Of a stretch of DNA of 28,698 nucleotides, positions 24,337-28,698 are shown in pieces. The notes beneath the pieces were generated by a model. That model was not told the DNA's origin. It saw only the letters and a program-made list of their open reading frames with translations, and ran no database searches. The stretch comes from an uncultured Bacilli bacterium (GTDB lineage: Bacteria; Bacillota_I; Bacilli_A; RF39; UBA660). The stretch covers positions 1 through 28,698 of the forward strand of contig CANQVY010000003.1 in NCBI GenBank assembly GCA_947627405.1. The letters run 5' to 3'. The position numbers were made by a program, and so were the translations under genes. Position 1 is the first letter of the stretch. Each line of letters begins with the position of its first letter.

Positions 24337-24873
24337 ATGTATTATGCAACAATAAAGAAATATGACATTGCAAATGGCCCTGGGGTTCGTGTGAGTTTAT
24401 TTGTAAGTGGCTGTACACATCATTGTAAAAATTGTTTTAACTCTGAAGCTTGGGATTTTAAGTACGGACAAGAGTTTACAGAAGATACAATACAAGAGAT
24501 CCTAAGGGCTTTGGATAAAGAATATATTAAAGGTTTGTCTCTGTTGGGAGGGGAACCTTTTGAACTTATAAATCAAGAGGGAATATTGCCTTTGATTATG
24601 GAAGTAAGAAAAAAATTTCCAAATAAATCCATTTGGGCTTATTCCGGTTATTTATATGATGAGTATTTGCTTCCTTTAAGTAAAAAAAATGAAACTACAA
24701 GAACAATTTTGGAAAATATAGATGTGTTAGTAGATGGAAAATTCGTAGAAGAGTTAAAAAATCCTCGATTACTATTTCGAGGGTCTGCAAATCAAAGAAT
24801 TATCGATGTACCTGCATCATTAAAAAGTGGGGAAGTTGTTATTCATGAAAAGCAATTAAAGGAAAAGTTATAG
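24337..24873 (+). CDS. nrdG: Anaerobic ribonucleotide reductase activating protein NrdG
   Basis: This radical-SAM enzyme uses a [4Fe-4S] cluster and S-adenosylmethionine to form the glycyl radical on NrdD. The cluster motif CTHHCKNC gives Cys26, Cys30 and Cys33 in CxxxCxxC spacing. IANGPGVRVSLFVSG before it and LSLLGGEPFE after it are typical of NrdG. The 178-residue length is normal. It begins ten bases after nrdD with AGAGGTAG as ribosome site and is followed nine bases later by dut, so all three are cotranscribed. Confidence 0.96.
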   Translation: MYYATIKKYDIANGPGVRVSLFVSGCTHHCKNCFNSEAWDFKYGQEFTEDTIQEILRALDKEYIKGLSLLGGEPFELINQEGILPLIMEVRKKFPNKSIWAYSGYLYDEYLLPLSKKNETTRTILENIDVLVDGKFVEELKNPRLLFRGSANQRIIDVPASLKSGEVVIHEKQLKEKL

Positions 24874-24882
24874 GAGGTATTT

Positions 24883-25347
24883 ATGGAAAAAATAAGAGGA
24901 TTTGAGATTGCTAAAGGATTTGAAAATCAAAATATAAATCTTCCTGTTCGAAAGACCAATCGTTCAGCGGGTTATGATATTGAAGCTTGTGAGGATACAG
25001 TTATTGAACCATTTAAATCGGGAATGAAACCTACACTTGTAAAAACTGGATTAAAAGCTTATATGCCAGAAGATGAATATATGATGTTATGCAACCGAAG
25101 TTCTAATCCAGGAAAAAGAGGCTTAGTTATGGCTAACAGCGTTGGAATTATTGATGCAGATTATTATGGGAATATAGATAACGATGGACATTTTATGTTT
25201 AGTTTTTATAATTTTAAAGATGAGCCTGTTGTTATTAAAAAAGGTGATGCCATAGGACAAGCAATTTTTATGAAATATTTAGTCGTAGATAATGACAAAG
25301 CAAGTGGAATTCGAATGGGTGGTTTTGGTTCCACAGATAAAAAGTAA
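24883..25347 (+). CDS. dut: dUTP diphosphatase (trimeric dUTPase)
   Basis: This enzyme hydrolyses dUTP to dUMP and pyrophosphate, keeping uracil out of DNA and supplying the thymidylate precursor. The 154-residue protein has the dUTPase motifs in order: AGYDIEA (29-35), NRSSNPGKRG (71-80), NSVGIIDADYYGN (85-97, with the catalytic Asp region), GDAIGQAIF, and the C-terminal GGFGSTDKK (146-154) that closes over the nucleotide. The N-terminus and the stretch around NDGHFMFSFYNF are more divergent than in E. coli Dut and resemble other Firmicute dUTPases. It is the last gene of the nrdD-nrdG operon, a coherent deoxynucleotide-supply unit, and ends at a terminator that begins in its stop codon. Confidence 0.9.
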   Translation: MEKIRGFEIAKGFENQNINLPVRKTNRSAGYDIEACEDTVIEPFKSGMKPTLVKTGLKAYMPEDEYMMLCNRSSNPGKRGLVMANSVGIIDADYYGNIDNDGHFMFSFYNFKDEPVVIKKGDAIGQAIFMKYLVVDNDKASGIRMGGFGSTDKK

Positions 25348-25361
25348 TGATCTACTTTTTT
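25339..25361 (+). terminator. Terminator after dut
   Basis: AAAAAGTA (25339-25346) pairs with TACTTTTT (25353-25360), loop ATGATC, followed by further T. Confidence 0.8.
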
Positions 25362-25478
25362 ATGTCAATTTTTTTGAAAGAGATAGGATATTATGTTATA
25401 GATCATAATGAAGATATTGAAATATATAGAATTTAAAAATATTTTTTAAATTAATTCATTTTGAAAAAGGAAAAGAAA

Positions 25479-25498
25479 ACAATATCACATAATATTGT
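25479..25498. repeat. Inverted repeat upstream of the nitroreductase, possible operator
   Basis: ACAATAT-CACATA-ATATTGT has exact 7-base arms about 29 bases before the nitroreductase ATG. It is AT-rich, so chance is possible. The arms differ from the palindrome upstream of nrdD. Confidence 0.4.
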
Positions 25499-25526
25499 CA
25501 TTTTATGAGTTTTGGGGATAGAAAAT

Positions 25527-26057
25527 ATGGAATATAATGAAGTAGTAAATCTTAGAAGAAGTATTCGAAAATATGAAAATAAAGATATCGATGATCTTTT
25601 CATTCAAAAAATTATCGAAAGTGCAATGAAGTCGCCTTCGGCTCATAACCTTCAGCCATGGAAGGTCATGATTACTAAAGGAAAGTTAAAAAATCAAATT
25701 GCTAATCTTTTAATTGAAAAATATCAAGTCTATGAGGATCCTTCTTTTATCGCAACAGCGAACACGATTAAAAATTGTAATGTTTTATTGTTAATTTTTT
25801 ATGAACCTAAATCTAAAATACGAGATTTTGATATTCTTTCGCTAGGTTCTTTTGTTGAACATATCTGTTTAAAAGCCACAGATTTATCACTTGGTAGTTT
25901 GTGGATTGCCAATACCAATCATATAAGTGAGGAAATCTCTAAATTGGTCAATGTTGATTTGGAATGTATTTCTACTGTTGCTTTAGGATATAAAGAATTT
26001 TTACCAGATGAGCGTTCAAGGAAGAACTATAATGAAGTAGTAATTGAAGACAAATAA
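25527..26057 (+). CDS. Nitroreductase family flavoprotein
   Basis: This 176-residue FMN-dependent oxidoreductase of the nitroreductase superfamily typically reduces nitro compounds, quinones or flavins with NAD(P)H. The FMN-binding N-terminus RRSIRKYENKDI and SAMKSPSAHNLQPWKVMI is diagnostic, and SLGSLWIANTNHI and STVALGYKEFLP fit the second half. The ATG at 25527 is chosen over an in-frame TTG at 25512, which matches the family start better. The ribosome site is weak (GGGGATAGA). It is a single gene between the dut terminator and a nested hairpin terminator, with an inverted repeat upstream that could be an operator. The natural substrate is unknown. Confidence 0.9.
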   Translation: MEYNEVVNLRRSIRKYENKDIDDLFIQKIIESAMKSPSAHNLQPWKVMITKGKLKNQIANLLIEKYQVYEDPSFIATANTIKNCNVLLLIFYEPKSKIRDFDILSLGSFVEHICLKATDLSLGSLWIANTNHISEEISKLVNVDLECISTVALGYKEFLPDERSRKNYNEVVIEDK

Positions 26058-26062
26058 AAAGA

Positions 26063-26120
26063 TTAATAGGAATTTTTTTCTTATAAAATTATAAGAGCAA
26101 TCCCTATTAAATTTTTTTTA
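26063..26120 (+). terminator. Nested-hairpin terminator after the nitroreductase
   Basis: The outer stem TTAATAGG (26063-26070) pairs with CCTATTAA (26103-26110). An inner stem CTTATAA/TTATAAG lies between. A run of eight or nine T's follows. Confidence 0.75.
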
Positions 26121-26122
26121 TT

Positions 26123-26133
26123 TATGCTATAAT
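26123..26133 (+). promoter_or_regulatory. TRTG-extended -10 promoter of the iPGM-like gene
   Basis: TATG-C-TATAAT follows directly after the T tract of the preceding terminator. There is no recognisable -35. The leader is about 24 nt. Confidence 0.62.
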
Positions 26134-26163
26134 TAGGGTATATTAGAATAGAGGAGGTTTATT

Positions 26164-27624
26164 ATGAAGAAGAGTGTTTTATTTTTGATGAATGGATATG
26201 CTGTAGAACAAAAAGATTCTTATAGTCTTTATAATGAACAATTAACTCCTAATTTTGATTTGTATGCAAAGCATAATTTTTTTACAAAATTAGAAAATAA
26301 TGCTTTAAATTATGTAGATGGATACAGAGAATTTAGTATAGGATCCAAAGGTAGTTTAAATTATACTTTTTTAAAAGAAGCAGCTCTTAATCGAACTTTG
26401 GTAAATGATGAAGAATTATTAGCAATGAAATCAAAGATAAATAATCCAGATACAAAATTACATATTTTCTTTTTTGCTAATTTGGAAAGTGATTTAGATA
26501 TTTTAAGAGATTTTTTTGAAAATATAAAAGATCTACGAGTAAAAGAAATTTATGCACATTTGATTTGTACTTCTGACCATATGAAGGGATATAAAGATTT
26601 AAAAGGGATTATTACTAAATTTGGATATGGCTATGTACCTAAAATCCGAGTTGCTAGTGTAGTTGGGTCCAGTTTTATAGATGATAATGCTGATCCTCGT
26701 AGTATAGATGATTATGTTACTTCTTTGTTTTTTGGATATAGTGAATTATGGAGAGAGTCTGATCAAAAAATATCTAATTTAATTGCTACTAATGTAAAAC
26801 CAAATCAGATAAAAACGTTTTGCATTAATAGTAGATATGAAATAGGAAATAATGACAATATATTAATTTTTAATTATGATAAAGTAAATTATATAAATTT
26901 TATGAATAGTTTATTGGACATTCCAGAAAAAATACGAAGAAGATATGAAAATACCCCTTATAATGTTTTTTCTTTATTTCCAACAGAAAATAAAAGGGTG
27001 AAATCTGTATTTGCAAATAAAACATCCGAAATATCACTTGATACGCATTTGCAAAATCTTTATACGAAAGCTGCTATTATTGATACGCGGGAACGATTAA
27101 ACACGATTAACTATTGTTGTTGTGGGTTTAAAAACAGAGTGAGTGAGCATATAGATTACTATGATTCGAGTAATGGAATTTTATATAACACCTCTTACTT
27201 GACTGAAGTTATCAATAATAGCAAATATGGATTGATTATATTAAATTATAATATGGATCGATTTTCTAATATAAAAGATCTTCGCGAGGAATTTTTAAAA
27301 GTAGATCAAATATTAAGTTTTATTTACCGATATTGTAAAGATAATAATTATACCTTGTTTGTTTCTTCATTATATGGCATTCAAAGAAAAATGCTAGACA
27401 ATTATGGAAATGAAATTTATTTAAATTTAACTTCTAAAGTACCTTTAATTATTATTGATAATCAATTGAATGCAAACAGAAAAAAATTAACATTAAATCC
27501 TTTTGGAAATCTTTATGATTTATCAAAAACAATTTATAAAAATATAAATAATGCTTATTCAGTAGATTCTTTATTGCGAGAGAAGCAAAGCATATTTTCT
27601 TTGTTTTTTAAAAAGAAAAAGTAA
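26164..27624 (+). CDS. Phosphoglycerate-mutase-like (iPGM/alkaline phosphatase superfamily) probable pseudoenzyme
   Basis: This 486-residue cytosolic protein aligns by eye along its whole length with cofactor-independent phosphoglycerate mutase but lacks its catalytic residues. Matching blocks are LTPNFDLYAKH (iPGM KPNFDRY), KLHIFFFANLESD (SLHLFGLLSDGG), AAIIDTRERLNTINYCCCG (about 303-321; iPGM LRIAETEKYPHVTFFMSGG), YGLIILNYNMDRFSN (iPGM YDAIILNYANPDMVGH), and VPLIIID...FGNLYDLSKTI. Metal ligands are changed. Asp of LDG is Asn10. The Asp-His of TADHGN becomes SSLYG (401-405). The His of NPDMVGH is Asn369, although its Asp365 remains. The GNSEVGH serine loop reads IGSKGSL. The open frame, strong GAGGAGG and own promoter argue for a maintained protein with a new role. 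Confidence 0.78.
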   Translation: MKKSVLFLMNGYAVEQKDSYSLYNEQLTPNFDLYAKHNFFTKLENNALNYVDGYREFSIGSKGSLNYTFLKEAALNRTLVNDEELLAMKSKINNPDTKLHIFFFANLESDLDILRDFFENIKDLRVKEIYAHLICTSDHMKGYKDLKGIITKFGYGYVPKIRVASVVGSSFIDDNADPRSIDDYVTSLFFGYSELWRESDQKISNLIATNVKPNQIKTFCINSRYEIGNNDNILIFNYDKVNYINFMNSLLDIPEKIRRRYENTPYNVFSLFPTENKRVKSVFANKTSEISLDTHLQNLYTKAAIIDTRERLNTINYCCCGFKNRVSEHIDYYDSSNGILYNTSYLTEVINNSKYGLIILNYNMDRFSNIKDLREEFLKVDQILSFIYRYCKDNNYTLFVSSLYGIQRKMLDNYGNEIYLNLTSKVPLIIIDNQLNANRKKLTLNPFGNLYDLSKTIYKNINNAYSVDSLLREKQSIFSLFFKKKK

Positions 27625-27636
27625 TAATTTGTTTTC

Positions 27637-27647
27637 TGTGATATAAT
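27637..27647 (+). promoter_or_regulatory. TRTG-extended -10 promoter of the RDD gene
   Basis: TGTG-A-TATAAT with no good -35. The leader is about 14 nt and contains AGGAGG. Confidence 0.6.
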
Positions 27648-27667
27648 AATATTGATAGGAGGAATTT

Positions 27668-28624
27668 ATGAATAGATTTTTACAAAGAGTAATTGCATAT
27701 GTGGTGGATATTTTAGTTGTAAGTATATTTGCAACTTGTATATCTAATGTTCGTGTTATTAATTTTCAATTTAAGGATTATAATAAAGTTTATGATTCTT
27801 ATTTGAAAGAAAATGAAGAATATAAAGGTTTTGTTAAAAAAATTAAGGAATGTTACAAGGATAAAAAAATATCTGAAAAAGAAGTGGAAAGCTTAGAAAA
27901 AGAATATAAAGAGTATTCTAGTTTAGTAAAAGCAAAATATGAAGATAATAAAATCTCGGAAAAAGAATACAATCGTATTTTAAGTCAAGCAGAAGATCAA
28001 TATGAGGATTCTTATAAAGATTATTATTATCAAATCAAGAAATATTCTATTGTTACAAATTTAATATATGTAGCTGTTATTTTATTGTATTTTGTTGGAT
28101 TCCAAGCCTTAACAGGGCAGACATTAGGAAAAAAATTAATGAAGTTAAAAGTTGCTAGTACTAAAGGCGATGGTAAAGTCAAGCCAATGCAATATTTTAT
28201 TCGAGCTTTGATTTTATATAATACTATTTTCTATTTCATTGAAATTCTTGTAGTTTTAAGCGCCACCAAAAATATTGGATATAATATTTTATATGGTGTT
28301 GGATTGTTACAAAATGTAATTGAATGGATTATATTGTTTATGATTGCTATGAACCAAGATGGTAGAGGATTACATGATTATTTAGCGTCTACGATTGTAA
28401 TAGGTGTAAATGAGGAATACAATCATGTAAAGAGCAATATTAAAGATGCAGCTTATGAAGAAGTAAAACATAAGGATGCGACTGTAGAAGAAGTAACTAA
28501 GGTAGAGACAGGAATACAAAGTAAAGAAGAAAAAAAGAGCACAGCAAAGAAAACCATACAGAAAAAGAAGTCTTCTTCAAAAAACAAAAAATCTACAAAG
28601 AAAATAGAGAAAGAATCCAAGTGA
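27668..28624 (+). CDS. RDD family membrane protein with inserted charged loop and basic tail
   Basis: This 318-residue membrane protein carries the RDD features RVIAYVVDILVVSI in helix 1, GQTLGKKLMKLKV after helix 2, and DGRGLHDYLASTIVI near the end of the domain, with about four transmembrane segments in all. Between helix 1 and helix 2 lies a long, very charged insertion (about residues 30-125). It contains two similar helix pairs, KDKKISEKEVESLEKEY and EDNKISEKEYNRIL, reminiscent of SHOCT-type short modules. The C-terminal 70 residues are cytosolic, Lys/Ser-rich and probably disordered, ending SSKNKKSTKKIEKESK. RDD proteins have been linked to ion or solute transport, but most are uncharacterised. 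AGGAGG precedes the ATG. The upstream iPGM-like gene lacks a terminator, so read-through is possible. Confidence 0.87.
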   Translation: MNRFLQRVIAYVVDILVVSIFATCISNVRVINFQFKDYNKVYDSYLKENEEYKGFVKKIKECYKDKKISEKEVESLEKEYKEYSSLVKAKYEDNKISEKEYNRILSQAEDQYEDSYKDYYYQIKKYSIVTNLIYVAVILLYFVGFQALTGQTLGKKLMKLKVASTKGDGKVKPMQYFIRALILYNTIFYFIEILVVLSATKNIGYNILYGVGLLQNVIEWIILFMIAMNQDGRGLHDYLASTIVIGVNEEYNHVKSNIKDAAYEEVKHKDATVEEVTKVETGIQSKEEKKSTAKKTIQKKKSSSKNKKSTKKIEKESK

Positions 28625-28635
28625 AGTGATATGAT

Positions 28636-28677
28636 AAAAGTAGACAGATTCAAAAAAAGAATCAGTCTACTTTTTTT
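28636..28677 (+). terminator. Terminator after the RDD gene
   Basis: AAAAGTAGAC (28636-28645) pairs with GTCTACTTTT (28665-28674), extended inside by GATTC/GAATC past an A-A mismatch, with an A-rich loop and seven T's. The window ends in AGAAAGGA, possibly the ribosome site of a next gene. Confidence 0.88.
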
Positions 28678-28698
28678 GATACAATAAAATAGAAAGGA

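Noticed and set aside
1..28698. Mycoplasma-type code with TGA as Trp
   Set aside because: TGA ends the SDR, Abi_2 and RDD genes at natural positions, and Trp is TGG in conserved sites such as the L13 N-terminus.

Overview
The window is strongly AT-rich, uses the standard genetic code (TGA ends several genes and Trp is TGG), is tightly packed, and has strong GGAGG-type ribosome binding sites. Gene content points to an anaerobic low-GC Firmicute. An uncultured gut Bacilli lineage near RF39/Erysipelotrichia/Mollicutes relatives is my inference from the reduced AddAB, the anaerobic-only ribonucleotide reductase and the truA-rplM-rpsI order. No rRNA, tRNA, CRISPR array, insertion sequence or phage gene is visible, and no gene-free stretch exceeds 300 bases.

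Layout. 1-894: 3' part of glyceraldehyde-3-phosphate dehydrogenase. 1137-3593: a LOG-type phosphoribohydrolase and two tandem, diverged paralogues of unknown function. 3649-9176: addB-addA, a short-form helicase-nuclease. 9186-10466 (minus): an unrecognised 426-residue protein converging on addA. 10610-11529: a membrane-anchored thioredoxin-fold protein and a small multi-pass membrane protein. 11602-13824: an overlapping operon of a short-chain dehydrogenase, a YnbB/methionine-gamma-lyase-like PLP enzyme and a 94-residue acidic protein. 13938-16269: two decayed ECF-type ABC ATPases and truA, with the usual ecfT missing. 16418-17436: rplM-rpsI behind a near-perfect sigma-A promoter. 17463-18269 (minus): a ZIP metal transporter. 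18399-20431: an Abi_2/HEPN protein overlapping an HtrA protease. 20500-21414: a DgkB-like lipid kinase. 21424-22062 (minus): a Crp/Fnr regulator. 22200-25347: nrdD-nrdG-dut. 25527-26057: a nitroreductase. 26164-27624: an apparent phosphoglycerate-mutase pseudoenzyme. 27668-28624: an RDD membrane protein with an inserted charged loop.

How parts fit together. nrdD, nrdG and dut form one deoxynucleotide-supply operon. It is divergent from a Crp/Fnr gene, and a perfect 18-bp palindrome lies between them, centred at about -41.5 of the predicted nrdD start and covering the regulator's own -35. The ECF pair sits at its ancestral place beside truA-rplM-rpsI, but its catalytic motifs have decayed in a complementary way. 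Regulatory DNA is very economical. Many terminators begin inside stop codons, two serve converging genes, and several run directly into extended -10 promoters (TRTGnTATAAT) with no good -35 and leaders of only about 10-25 nt.

The most interesting items are the degenerate ECF pair without EcfT, the phosphoglycerate-mutase-like pseudoenzyme, the Crp/Fnr-nrdDG control region, the tandem unknown paralogues, and the overlap of an HEPN Abi_2 gene with HtrA.
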